From contig JAOZJV010000037.1 of NCBI GenBank assembly GCA_029935695.1, positions 1,923 through 12,773 of the forward strand: a stretch of DNA of 10,851 bases, read 5' to 3'. This stretch comes from Candidatus Krumholzibacteriia bacterium (GTDB taxonomy: Bacteria > Krumholzibacteriota > Krumholzibacteriia > LZORAL124-64-63). How positions within the stretch are numbered: the stretch's first letter is position 1; the number at the start of each line of letters is the position of its first letter. Below are positions 1 to 6,562 of the stretch, one piece after another. The notes under the pieces are model-generated. The model worked only from the letters and a program-made list of their open reading frames with translations. It did no database searches and was not told the DNA's origin. The position numbers and the translations under genes are program-made.

Positions 1-318
1 ATGGTGTTCCTCAATCTCTATTTCAATCTTTTTGGTTTGCTCGGTTCCTGTTGGATTGCCTCCCTGATTCACGGCATTCCTCTGGTCGACTATCTTGGCA
101 ATCTGGTCATGGTGATGACCGCCGGGGATGTTTTGTCATCCCTGTTGAAAAGCTTTGTCTTTGGTATCATCCTGGCCACCGTTTCCACCTACTACGGTTT
201 CAAAGTGGAGCGCGCCATCACCGAGGTTCCTCAAAAAACCATCCAATCGCTGGGGGCCAGTATGACCTTGTGCATTCTGGCCAGCACCGTCATCACCGTT
301 CTTTTCCGTCTGGGGTGA
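1..318 (+). CDS. mlaE: MlaE-like ABC permease, C-terminal part (5' end outside window)
   Basis: This is the inner-membrane permease of an MCE/Mla-type phospholipid transporter, which normally works as a dimer with an MlaF ATPase dimer and an MlaD hexamer. Only about 105 C-terminal residues are present. MlaE proteins are usually around 250-260 residues, so the Met at base 1 is most likely internal and the gene starts before the window. What is seen: three hydrophobic stretches (about residues 5-35, 44-64 and 84-103), and between the last two the short loop around Y-Y-G-F-K-V-E-R that occupies the position of the conserved near-C-terminal loop in this family. The stop at 316-318 overlaps the GTG of the next gene (GTGA at 315-318), which implies translational coupling with the ATPase. 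Identity rests on family resemblance plus the downstream ATPase and MCE genes; the subfamily (Mla or another MCE system) is inferred. Confidence 0.85.
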   Translation: MVFLNLYFNLFGLLGSCWIASLIHGIPLVDYLGNLVMVMTAGDVLSSLLKSFVFGIILATVSTYYGFKVERAITEVPQKTIQSLGASMTLCILASTVITVLFRLG

Positions 319-995
319 GTGTGTTCATTGAATTGAAAAACGTTGGGGTGAAGCTGGGCGGACAACCCATCCTCCGGGATATCAATCTGAAATTGATGCC
401 CGGAGAAATCACAGCCATCACTGGACCCTCGGGCTCGGGCCTGAGTGTCCTGCTGAAAACAGCAGCCGGACTCATCCCTGCCACCAGCGGACAGGTTTTG
501 TATGATGGCCGCAACCTCGACTCTTTCAGCGATCAGGAAAGACGGGAACTCCAGACCCGCACCGGATTCGTGTTTCAGGATGCCGCTCTCTGGGCCAACA
601 TGACCGTGCAGGCCAATCTTGATCTTCCCCTTCAGGCAAAATTTCCAGACATGAACAAGGAGGAGCGTTTTAAGAAAATTGAGGCATCTCTACAGCAGTA
701 CGGGTTTCGTGTCGATACTCAGAAACGGCCGGTGGACTTCTCTCAGGGGCAAAAGAAATTTGTTTCTTTCCTGCGGGCGGTGATACCAGGCCCCGAAGCG
801 CTGTTTCTGGATGAACCCACCGCCTGGCTGGATCGTCCCTGGGCAGACAAAATTCTGGACGAACTGTCCGCCTTGCGAACCAGGGAAACTGCCATTGCCC
901 TGGCAAGCAACCAATACGAATCGACTTTCGATTGGGCTGATCACGTGATCACCCTCCGCCGCGGTCAGATAGTTGACAACGGTACTGCTGAATAA
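315..995 (+). CDS. mlaF: MlaF-like ABC ATPase with degenerate nucleotide-binding motifs
   Basis: This is the cytoplasmic ATPase subunit expected to power the MlaE permease. The GTG at 315 overlaps the permease stop (GTGA) and gives 226 residues; the GTG at 321 is an alternative. The fold is complete, but key residues are changed. Walker A at residues 37-44 reads GPSGSGLS, so the catalytic lysine is Leu43 (CTG, 441-443). The Q-loop Gln88 is present. The signature at 142-146 reads FSQGQ instead of LSGGQ. Walker B with its Glu167 (LFLDE) is intact. The D-loop is AWLD instead of SGLD. The H-loop position is Asn199 (AAC, 909-911) instead of His. In ordinary ABC ATPases the Walker A Lys and H-loop His are needed for hydrolysis, and a homodimer would carry the defects at both sites. 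The gene has no stops or frameshifts and sits in an ordered operon, so it is probably expressed; whether it hydrolyses ATP is unclear. Confidence 0.9.
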   Translation: MSVFIELKNVGVKLGGQPILRDINLKLMPGEITAITGPSGSGLSVLLKTAAGLIPATSGQVLYDGRNLDSFSDQERRELQTRTGFVFQDAALWANMTVQANLDLPLQAKFPDMNKEERFKKIEASLQQYGFRVDTQKRPVDFSQGQKKFVSFLRAVIPGPEALFLDEPTAWLDRPWADKILDELSALRTRETAIALASNQYESTFDWADHVITLRRGQIVDNGTAE

Positions 996-1010
996 GGAGC
1001 TGCCACCGCC

Positions 1011-2054
1011 ATGAAATTCATGCTGCGCCATTCCGACAAAATGGTTGGGGCGTTTGTGCTAGCTGGAATCCTGTTTCTGGCCGGTGCCCTGGGTTTTGTG
1101 GGCATCAACAAGCGCTGGTTCCAAAGTGGCCTGGAATACCGAAGTGTTTTCTGCACCGCCGAAGGCCTGAGCCCCGGGCTGGATCTGAAGCTGCATGGTT
1201 TTGCCATCGGGCGGGTCAAAAGCCTCTCTCTCGAGGAAGACAATAAAGTCGAAGTTCTCTTCTCAATTTTTCATGAATATGCCGATCGCATCGTTCCCGG
1301 TTCCGTGGTTGAACTTGCGGTGCAGCCCCTTGGTTTTGGCTCCAGCCTGGTCCTGTATCCGGGAATTAACGGTGGCCAGCCCATGCCCGAAGGATCCCTC
1401 ATTCCCTCCACCGATTTACCCGTTGGTCGCGCCCTTCTGGCTGAAGGAAAAGTTCTGAAGCCCAAACGCCGGGATGAGATCGCCACCATTCTCGGTACCG
1501 TGCCACCTTTGGTTGACCAGGTGAGCACCGTCATCAGCACCCTGGATCATCTCTTGGGTGGTCTCGACCAAAAACTCAACGGCGACCAGAACCAACCAGG
1601 CACCGGATTGCTGCAAACGGTGGATGGCTCTTTCAAAGAGATGGATGTTGCGGTGTCGGAAATTGGCAACCTGGCCGCTCAACTGAACAGCACCGCCGCC
1701 CAAATGGAACCCCTGCTCCAAAGTCTCACTCTCTTTGCCCAACAACTGGAAAATCCGGACGGACTGGTGCCCACCCTGCTGGGTGATGAAGGCAGCGTCG
1801 CACAGTTTTTCAACGATGATGCCGAACTCTACCAGCATCTCAATGAAACCCTGGCCCAACTGCATGAGTTGATGACGTTCATGAACAACTCAACTCCTGA
1901 AATTGCTATCCTCATGGAAGAAACCACCGCCGCTTTGAAAGAAAGCGAAAAAGTCATGGAGGGTCTCCAGAATAATCCTCTGCTCCGTGGTGGCATCTCT
2001 CCTGAAATCGAAACCGACAGCTCTTTTGATGGATACCGGGAAGGAGGGCAGTAA
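1011..2054 (+). CDS. mlaD: MlaD-like MCE-domain lipid-transport protein
   Basis: This is the membrane-anchored periplasmic MCE subunit that forms the lipid channel on MlaE/MlaF-type transporters. It has 347 residues. A short cytoplasmic N-terminus is followed by one transmembrane helix (about 12-31) and a single MCE domain (about 41-118), whose recognisable core runs through GLSPGLDLKLHG and IGRVKSLSL to a PLGFGSSLVLYPG-like end. Beyond it is a long, mostly helical segment (about 155-330) rich in Gln, Leu and Glu, which could form a coiled-coil bundle. It is longer than E. coli MlaD (about 183 residues) and resembles MCE proteins whose C-terminal helices extend the channel towards the outer membrane. 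GGAG at 996-999 lies 11 bases before the ATG; Met4 at 1020 is an alternative start. It begins 15 bases after the ATPase stop and ends one base before the lipoprotein start, so it is clearly co-transcribed. Confidence 0.9.
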   Translation: MKFMLRHSDKMVGAFVLAGILFLAGALGFVGINKRWFQSGLEYRSVFCTAEGLSPGLDLKLHGFAIGRVKSLSLEEDNKVEVLFSIFHEYADRIVPGSVVELAVQPLGFGSSLVLYPGINGGQPMPEGSLIPSTDLPVGRALLAEGKVLKPKRRDEIATILGTVPPLVDQVSTVISTLDHLLGGLDQKLNGDQNQPGTGLLQTVDGSFKEMDVAVSEIGNLAAQLNSTAAQMEPLLQSLTLFAQQLENPDGLVPTLLGDEGSVAQFFNDDAELYQHLNETLAQLHELMTFMNNSTPEIAILMEETTAALKESEKVMEGLQNNPLLRGGISPEIETDSSFDGYREGGQ

Positions 2055-2055
2055 G

Positions 2056-2934
2056 ATGCACAACTTCAAATGTTGTGGGCGCCTGCTCACAATTCTCACC
2101 CTCAGTGTGTTGCTGTTTATCGGTTGCTCGTCCCTGCCCAAAGAAACTGTCCAACACACTCCTCGCAGCAGCCAGGCCAGTTCCCTGATGGAGCTGGGGC
2201 ATAAATATTTCCGGTCCGGACAGTACGCACAGGCCTGCACTGCCTATGAAAACGCCCTGGCCAACCATGCCTCTGTTGATGACGGGGCCGGCGTTTCAAC
2301 AGCTCTTGCAAGCCTTGCCCGCGCCCAAATGGCCCTGGGAATGCTGAACACCGCCGAAGAAAATTTCCGGCGTGCCCACCAGGCCGCCAGGGGTTTGAAC
2401 CAACCCGAACTTGAAGCCCGGGCCCTTGGCGGATTGGGCGCTGTGCAGCTGCATCGCCAACAACCCCGGGAAGCCATCACCTTGCTTGAAACAGCCCTGA
2501 AACAGCCTCTGGATGACCCGGGGAAAACCCGCGCCACCCTGCTTCACGACCTTGGATCGGCCCATCAAAAACTGGGCGACAATGCAACCGCTGCATCATA
2601 CTTTCAACAGGCCCTGGCCATGCACGAGCCCTTGCGGGATTTGACGGGCATTGCCACCGACTGCTACTCTTTGGCTCTGCTTTACGAAGCAGAAGGCGAC
2701 TATGTTCTGGCCCTGGAAAATGCACACCGCGCCCTGAGCAACGACAAAAGAGCCGAGAACTCCCCCGGTGTGGCCCAGGATTTGACTCTTCTGGGTTCCT
2801 TGTCCTACGCCAGTGGAGACGAAGAACAAGCCGTTGATTATTATCGCCGGGCCAAACTCACCTGGCAGGCCCTGAGGCGCACAGATAAAATCGAAGATCT
2901 CACCCAACGACTGCAAAGGATCGAATCACCGTGA
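2056..2934 (+). CDS. TPR-repeat lipoprotein of the MCE operon
   Basis: This is a predicted periplasm-facing lipoprotein of 292 residues built of TPR repeats. The start at 2056 is chosen because AAGGAGGG (2041-2048) lies seven bases upstream and because it places a signal peptide at the N-terminus: basic K5 and R9, a hydrophobic core 10-22, and a lipobox-like F-I-G-C with the lipidated Cys at 24. Ser follows the Cys, which under the E. coli Lol rule favours the outer membrane. About six TPR-like helical pairs follow (roughly residues 43-285), each with the usual pattern of A/G at repeat positions (for example LGHKYFRSGQYAQA and LGSAHQKLGDNATA). TPRs bind other proteins, so a role as an outer-membrane docking partner or assembly factor of the MCE complex is a reasonable inference from position. 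It has no resemblance to MlaC, PqiC or ABC-type auxiliary lipoproteins that I can see. The stop overlaps the next gene by four bases. Confidence 0.85.
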   Translation: MHNFKCCGRLLTILTLSVLLFIGCSSLPKETVQHTPRSSQASSLMELGHKYFRSGQYAQACTAYENALANHASVDDGAGVSTALASLARAQMALGMLNTAEENFRRAHQAARGLNQPELEARALGGLGAVQLHRQQPREAITLLETALKQPLDDPGKTRATLLHDLGSAHQKLGDNATAASYFQQALAMHEPLRDLTGIATDCYSLALLYEAEGDYVLALENAHRALSNDKRAENSPGVAQDLTLLGSLSYASGDEEQAVDYYRRAKLTWQALRRTDKIEDLTQRLQRIESP

Positions 2935-3461
2935 GCAGACCCATCATCCGCATCGGCGTCAGCGCCTGCCTCATGGGTGAAAAAGTTCGTTATGATGGTA
3001 ACCACCGGCGCAACAGCTTTGTGACCGATATTCTTGCTGAACACTTTGAACTGGTCCCGGTCTGTCCCGAGGCTGAGCTGGGCATGGGGGTTCCCCGTGA
3101 GACCGTTGATCTTGAAGGAGATGTGGCCGCTCCAAAAATGATTGGAACCCACTCCCGCAAAGATTGGACGGCGTCCATGAATGACTGGACCAGGCAAAAG
3201 ATTGAAGAACTGGCTTCCCTGAATCTCTGTGGTTTTGTCATGAAAAAAGGCAGTCCCAGCTGCGGCGTACACCGTGTGCCGGTGATTCAGGAAAACCGTG
3301 AGCCTTTGTCTGAGGGTCGTGGCTTGTTCGCCATGGCTTATATGAAAACCTGCCCCGATGTGCCCGTGGAAGATGAACTGCGCCTGGAGGATCCCCAGGT
3401 TCAGAAAGAATTCCTTGCCAGAGTTTATGACCTGTCTTCCTTGTCCAATAATCCCTCATAA
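2931..3461 (+). CDS. DUF523 family protein
   Basis: This 176-residue protein belongs to the DUF523 family (COG1683, the YbbK-like group), whose biochemical role is not established. Recognisable features are the N-terminal GVSACLMGEKVRYDG, the VCPE-x-E-LGMGVPRE segment and KKGSPSCG. Four cysteines sit at the family's conserved positions: Cys13, Cys45, Cys100 and Cys111. They suggest a metal or Fe-S site, but this is inference. In many bacteria this domain is fused to DUF1722; here it stands alone. The GTG start at 2931 overlaps the lipoprotein stop (GTGA at 2931-2934), so the gene is translated with the lipid-transport operon, although nothing in the protein suggests a membrane role. There is no signal peptide, so it is cytoplasmic. 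No convincing terminator follows before the convergent methyltransferase gene 32 bases away. Confidence 0.88.
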   Translation: MSRPIIRIGVSACLMGEKVRYDGNHRRNSFVTDILAEHFELVPVCPEAELGMGVPRETVDLEGDVAAPKMIGTHSRKDWTASMNDWTRQKIEELASLNLCGFVMKKGSPSCGVHRVPVIQENREPLSEGRGLFAMAYMKTCPDVPVEDELRLEDPQVQKEFLARVYDLSSLSNNPS

Positions 3462-3493
3462 AGATTGTCAGCACATTGGGGGCATAAGCAGGA

Positions 3494-4246
3494 TTATTTC
3501 GTTTTAATAAAGACCGCGTGCCCGTTAACATTCTGCACGCAAATCAAGTCGTCCCGTGTTTCTTCTTCATGCACCAGCCTGGTGATCCCGGTTGTGCTCG
3601 CAAACCCAAAATCATCAAACACCACCACGGCCCCCACATCCATGCGGAGCCAAACCCAATCCAGAATATCCTTACCCGATTGATACACATCCACGTCGAT
3701 GTGGCAGAACCGAAACTTGCGGTCTGCTATCTGGTCGGCGGTGTCTTCAGGGAAAATTCCCTGGAGAATTCTGATGTTCGAAAGCTCCAGTTTCCCGGTC
3801 AATTCCTGCACTGTGGGAAGGGACGTATCGGCGTGTTCGCCTCCGCTATAGGACTCATCTTTTTCACTGGTTTTGACAACACCCTCAAAGGTGTCGCACA
3901 GGAAAACTTCACAATCCAGATTCAACTCTTTGGCCCGGCGGCCAAGCAGCCCTCCGGTGCCCCCGCGCCAGGTGCCAACCTCAAGAACATCACCGGGCAG
4001 GTGCGAAACCTGGGCCAGCAAATGCCACAGTTCATAACAACGATAGAGATCCACCAGAGTGTAGTCTTTGATGATGCCGTGGCAGGTTTGGAATTGGTGA
4101 TCCAACAACCAGGGGCTGTACGTGGCCCAGGGCATGATAAGAGAATCCCGCTTGGGATTCAGACCAGGTTCCACCAATGTTTTTCGGGCTTGAAAAATCA
4201 TCTTCTCAAGGAAGCGTTTCCCGTTTTTGGCGATTTTTTTCTTCAT
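3494..4246 (-). CDS. TylF/macrocin-type class I SAM-dependent O-methyltransferase
   Basis: This 250-residue protein is predicted to transfer a methyl group from S-adenosylmethionine. The Rossmann motif I is at 84-96 (PGDVLEVGTWRGG, with Glu89 and Gly91). The family-typical DTFEG follows at 118-122. The metal-binding Asp pair HIDVDVY is at 182-188 (Asp184, Asp186), and the paired acidic VVFDDFG is at 208-214 (Asp211, Asp212). This order is that of the TylF/MycE family of Mg-dependent sugar O-methyltransferases. Many TylF-like proteins sit in polysaccharide or glycan clusters; no glycosyltransferase neighbour is seen here, so the acceptor is unknown. The N-terminal 60 residues are basic (KKKIAKNGKR) and precede the catalytic core. 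The ATG at 4246 is the start because an in-frame stop lies about 26 bases further upstream. It lies downstream of the cytochrome gene on the same strand, with two inverted repeats between them, so independent transcription is possible. Confidence 0.85.
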   Translation of the reverse strand: MKKKIAKNGKRFLEKMIFQARKTLVEPGLNPKRDSLIMPWATYSPWLLDHQFQTCHGIIKDYTLVDLYRCYELWHLLAQVSHLPGDVLEVGTWRGGTGGLLGRRAKELNLDCEVFLCDTFEGVVKTSEKDESYSGGEHADTSLPTVQELTGKLELSNIRILQGIFPEDTADQIADRKFRFCHIDVDVYQSGKDILDWVWLRMDVGAVVVFDDFGFASTTGITRLVHEEETRDDLICVQNVNGHAVFIKTK

Positions 4247-4273
4247 CCGGGAAAACTCTTTCCGCGTGGGTCA

Positions 4274-4302
4274 GTGGCTTAATTTAATGACAATTAAGCC
4301 AC
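4274..4302 (-). promoter_or_regulatory. Perfect 11-bp inverted repeat upstream of the methyltransferase
   Basis: The arms GTGGCTTAATT (4274-4284) and AATTAAGCCAC (4292-4302) pair perfectly around a 7-base loop. It lies 27 bases before the methyltransferase ATG on the - strand. No clean U-tract follows on either strand, so it is more likely an operator, an mRNA hairpin in the leader, or part of a tandem termination region than a classic intrinsic terminator. Confidence 0.5.
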
Positions 4303-4341
4303 CAAAAGAAAGGTGAGGCAAGCGAGATTACCAAATCACCT
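4303..4341 (-). terminator. Possible weak terminator after the cytochrome gene
   Basis: Reading the - strand after the cytochrome stop, AGGTGA and TCACCT (plus coordinates 4336-4341 and 4311-4316) can pair over a 19-base loop and are followed by TTCTTTTG. The stem is only 6 bp and the loop is long, so termination would be weak; read-through into the methyltransferase is possible. Confidence 0.3.
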
Positions 4342-4364
4342 GGTTTTTCCGTTTTCCAAATGGA

Positions 4365-6272
4365 TCACCGTACAAGAGTCATGCGCCTACTCACCTGATG
4401 CTCACCAGCGCTGAGCCGGTAAAGATAAAGCCCTGAAGCCACAGCCCCACCATGATCATCATTACCATCCCACAGTTTGCTGTACGATCCGGCAGACTGC
4501 GTTTCAGAAACAAGATGCCGCACCAACTGGCCCGACATGTCAAAAATATCCAACCGCACGGCCTGCTCTGTTTTGACTTCATAAGAAATCATGGTTGCGG
4601 GGTTGAAAGGATTGGGAACGTTCTGGTTCAGGCGCACCGGAATCGGCATGCTGCCATGCTCCACACCGGAAACCGCATCGATGTCCAACGTCAGGTTGCC
4701 CAGCAGAGACGGAGCCTTGTCGGCCTCTTCATACATGGGCATAAAGACGTGCACTTCGGGAGTGTCATGAGAAGCGATATCGGCATACATCCGCGGCGGA
4801 AGAGTTTGGTAACAAGCTTCAACTTCCACCCGGAAAGGCCCACCCGACGAAACAGGAATGCGGTAGTGGACCATATCGGTCCCGCTGCCTTCGGTGCCGC
4901 CACTGATGTTGAAATCGGCATCCTGCAGAGCCAGGCCTTCAACTGCCGTGCTGTCATACGCAGTGTGGCTGGAAGTGAACCCCATGGGGGGCAAACGGTT
5001 GTCCTTGAGATAACCCGACGCCCGCAGCAGGGTGTAGGTCTGGTCGCCATTCACATCCATCATGATGGGTTCGTAAATCTGAACCTGATTGGGATCATTG
5101 ATCATGTTGTGATGAGGCTCGTAACCTTCATCAAGGCCGATCACTTCACCGTCTGCATCCCAGTTACCCGATTCGAAGATTGTTTCTCCGCCACCATCCA
5201 CAACTTTCAGGTGCAGCCACATGCGGCGCAGGGGAATACCCGTGGGCAGCTTATGGCCGCAATAGTTCTCCACCATCAGATCCACCGACAGGGTGTCGCC
5301 CATCAGACTATGCGAGGCCGACAGACCCACAGTCTGGTTTTCAAGCATTTCGCGCGTGCGTTCCAGAGATTCATCGAAGTTGGCTTCGGTGGCTGTGAGC
5401 CCCAGTTCACTGATGTTGTTTTTCAGAATGTTCAGCATGAACTCGTTGGCTCCGGTGAATTCATGTTTGGCAAAAGGCTCATGGGTGACGGTGTGCCAAC
5501 CCGGCATGGTGGCAATATCCTGGGCCGTATCAGCCACCGGCATGTGGCAGGCCTGGCACTCCACATTGTTCTGTCCGAAGGTGCTGTTCTTCCATTCCAG
5601 ATAAGGAGTTTGTTCAGGGAAAGATCCCGTCAGCTGGCCATCGTTGCCCACATAGGCAGTGAACAGAGTGTGGCAGGTAGCGCAAAGTTCAGACTCACCC
5701 ATGTGTTCGGTGTACACAGGAGTAAAGTTTGAATGATTGACCATGGGACCAGTCAAAGGATTGGTGAAAGGTCCGTAAATCTGGCGGACTTCATCCAACT
5801 CGAAATGTCCTGAGTAACTTTCGGGTAAACCAAAATTGTCCGGCTCCACCTGATGGCAAAGAGTGCAACTGACTCCATCGAGAGCCAGGGGATCATTTTC
5901 CAGTTCAGCCATGGAATAACTGGTCTGACCGTCGTGCATAGCCTGTTCATGAGCCAGGGGAGCATGGCAGCGGGTGCATTTGGTTTCGATGGCTTCCTGG
6001 AATTGAGGAAACTCATCGATTTCCGCTGAAACTTTGGCCCGCCACAGAGGATCCCTGGCGGCGTTGGCCATCATGGTGCCCCGCCACTGGGTGGGCATGG
6101 AGATATCCACACCATCTTCGGTGTTGGCCGAACCATTGCTGGAATGGCACATGGCGCAGTTGCCCGAGCCCGTGAACATACTTGTTTCATCCCAGGGCAA
6201 ATCCTGGGCCCCAGCCACAGCCGCCATCAGTAGAAGGCAAAATGTGGTAACGATCTTCATGGCGGAAACCAT
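4365..6272 (-). CDS. Exported pentahaem c-type cytochrome with C-terminal sorting domain
   Basis: This is a predicted exported electron-transfer protein of about 635 residues. A signal peptide (basic residue, then hydrophobic core 7-20, cleavage near AGA-Q) is followed by five CxxCH haem-binding motifs at 39-43, 99-103, 136-140, 197-201 and 239-243. Several other His residues in the same half could be distal ligands. A beta-rich middle (about 310-540) has no haem motif. Residues 546-635 form a FlgD-Ig-like / type IX-style sorting module with LNQNVPNPFNP, SGLYLYRL and a terminal RRMTLVR. The module suggests delivery to, or anchoring at, the cell surface, so a role in extracellular electron transfer is plausible but inferred. 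The ATG at 6270-6272 is preferred because GAAGGG (6279-6284) lies six bases upstream; the ATG at 6276-6278 touches that site and the ATG at 6258-6260 has none. No enzymatic active-site signature was recognised. Confidence 0.88.
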   Translation of the reverse strand: MVSAMKIVTTFCLLLMAAVAGAQDLPWDETSMFTGSGNCAMCHSSNGSANTEDGVDISMPTQWRGTMMANAARDPLWRAKVSAEIDEFPQFQEAIETKCTRCHAPLAHEQAMHDGQTSYSMAELENDPLALDGVSCTLCHQVEPDNFGLPESYSGHFELDEVRQIYGPFTNPLTGPMVNHSNFTPVYTEHMGESELCATCHTLFTAYVGNDGQLTGSFPEQTPYLEWKNSTFGQNNVECQACHMPVADTAQDIATMPGWHTVTHEPFAKHEFTGANEFMLNILKNNISELGLTATEANFDESLERTREMLENQTVGLSASHSLMGDTLSVDLMVENYCGHKLPTGIPLRRMWLHLKVVDGGGETIFESGNWDADGEVIGLDEGYEPHHNMINDPNQVQIYEPIMMDVNGDQTYTLLRASGYLKDNRLPPMGFTSSHTAYDSTAVEGLALQDADFNISGGTEGSGTDMVHYRIPVSSGGPFRVEVEACYQTLPPRMYADIASHDTPEVHVFMPMYEEADKAPSLLGNLTLDIDAVSGVEHGSMPIPVRLNQNVPNPFNPATMISYEVKTEQAVRLDIFDMSGQLVRHLVSETQSAGSYSKLWDGNDDHGGAVASGLYLYRLSAGEHQVSRRMTLVR

Positions 6273-6278
6273 TGTCAT

Positions 6279-6284
6279 CCCTTC
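6279..6284 (-). promoter_or_regulatory. Ribosome binding site deciding the cytochrome start
   Basis: On the - strand GAAGGG directly abuts the ATG at 6278 but lies six bases before the ATG at 6272. This normal spacing makes the second Met the likely start. Confidence 0.55.
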
Positions 6285-6318
6285 GGGAAATCTACTCCAG
6301 ATGGAGAATTGGCAAGTG

Positions 6319-6354
6319 AAAAGAGGGAAATCATACCATTTTTATCCCTCTTTT
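6319..6354. promoter_or_regulatory. 10-bp inverted repeat overlapping the cytochrome promoter (candidate operator)
   Basis: AAAAGAGGGA (6319-6328) and TCCCTCTTTT (6345-6354) are perfect inverted copies separated by 16 bases. One arm sits between the -35 and -10 hexamers of the predicted cytochrome promoter, touching the -35; the other starts just past the -10 and reaches the expected transcription start. This is the geometry of a repressor site. It could also fold as a hairpin, but neither strand shows an upstream gene that it would terminate. Confidence 0.5.
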
Positions 6355-6358
6355 TGAA
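6330..6358 (-). promoter_or_regulatory. Predicted extended -10 promoter for the cytochrome gene
   Basis: On the - strand TTCAAA (plus 6353-6358) is followed by a 17-base spacer and TATGAT (plus 6330-6335). A TG dinucleotide one base before the -10 gives TGGTATGAT, an extended -10. Transcription would start near 6323, leaving a leader of about 50 bases. Confidence 0.5.
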
Positions 6359-6481
6359 GACCTAGTTTTAATTGGGGACATGTTTCGTGCAATTTGCAAT
6401 GTAGATTAGTCTTAAAACAAGGAAAAGTTGTGAAAACGTAAAGAAATTTGCCGTTTTTTTAATAAATCGCTCAAGTTTAAG

Positions 6482-6510
6482 CTTATTTCTGCCGAACTTT
6501 ATGCTATAAT
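6482..6510 (+). promoter_or_regulatory. Extended -10 promoter for the glutamine synthetase gene
   Basis: A consensus TATAAT (6505-6510) is preceded by TGC (6502-6504), giving a full extended -10 element. No good -35 is seen at 16-18 bases (CTTATT at 6482-6487 is poor), which the extended element may compensate for. The upstream 100 bases are A/T rich. The leader would be about 46 bases, with a Shine-Dalgarno AAGGAAG just before the gene. Confidence 0.6.
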
Positions 6511-6562
6511 CACCATAAGAACAGCCGTTTTCTTTTATCAATTATCCTGAAGGAAGCCAATC

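Noticed and set aside
51..314. Upstream extension of the ATPase reading frame to an ATG at 51
   Set aside because: This stretch overlaps the permease in another frame, and its translation is low-complexity and unlike any ABC protein. The homology begins at the GTG near 315.
1987..2055. Upstream extension of the TPR lipoprotein to an ATG at 1987
   Set aside because: It would overlap the MCE gene and bury the signal peptide. The ATG at 2056 has an excellent Shine-Dalgarno and gives a lipoprotein signal.
3462..3493. Terminator between the convergent DUF523 and methyltransferase genes
   Set aside because: No stem of more than a few base pairs and no T-run were found in the 32 bases.
3518..4282. 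Open + strand frame of 254 codons across the methyltransferase gene
   Set aside because: It is fully antisense to a gene with clear SAM-methyltransferase motifs, its product matches no family I recognise, and it has no plausible ribosome site.
4452..5732. Open + strand frame of 426 codons across the cytochrome gene
   Set aside because: It is antisense to the cytochrome; the His/Arg/Gln-rich translation is the usual shadow of a G+C-biased gene and lacks any domain.
6359..6481. Further genes or small RNA in the A/T-rich divergent region
   Set aside because: There is no open frame with a ribosome site and no terminator-like hairpin. The only structure seen is short palindromes such as TAAGCTTA (6478-6485), expected by chance in A/T-rich DNA.
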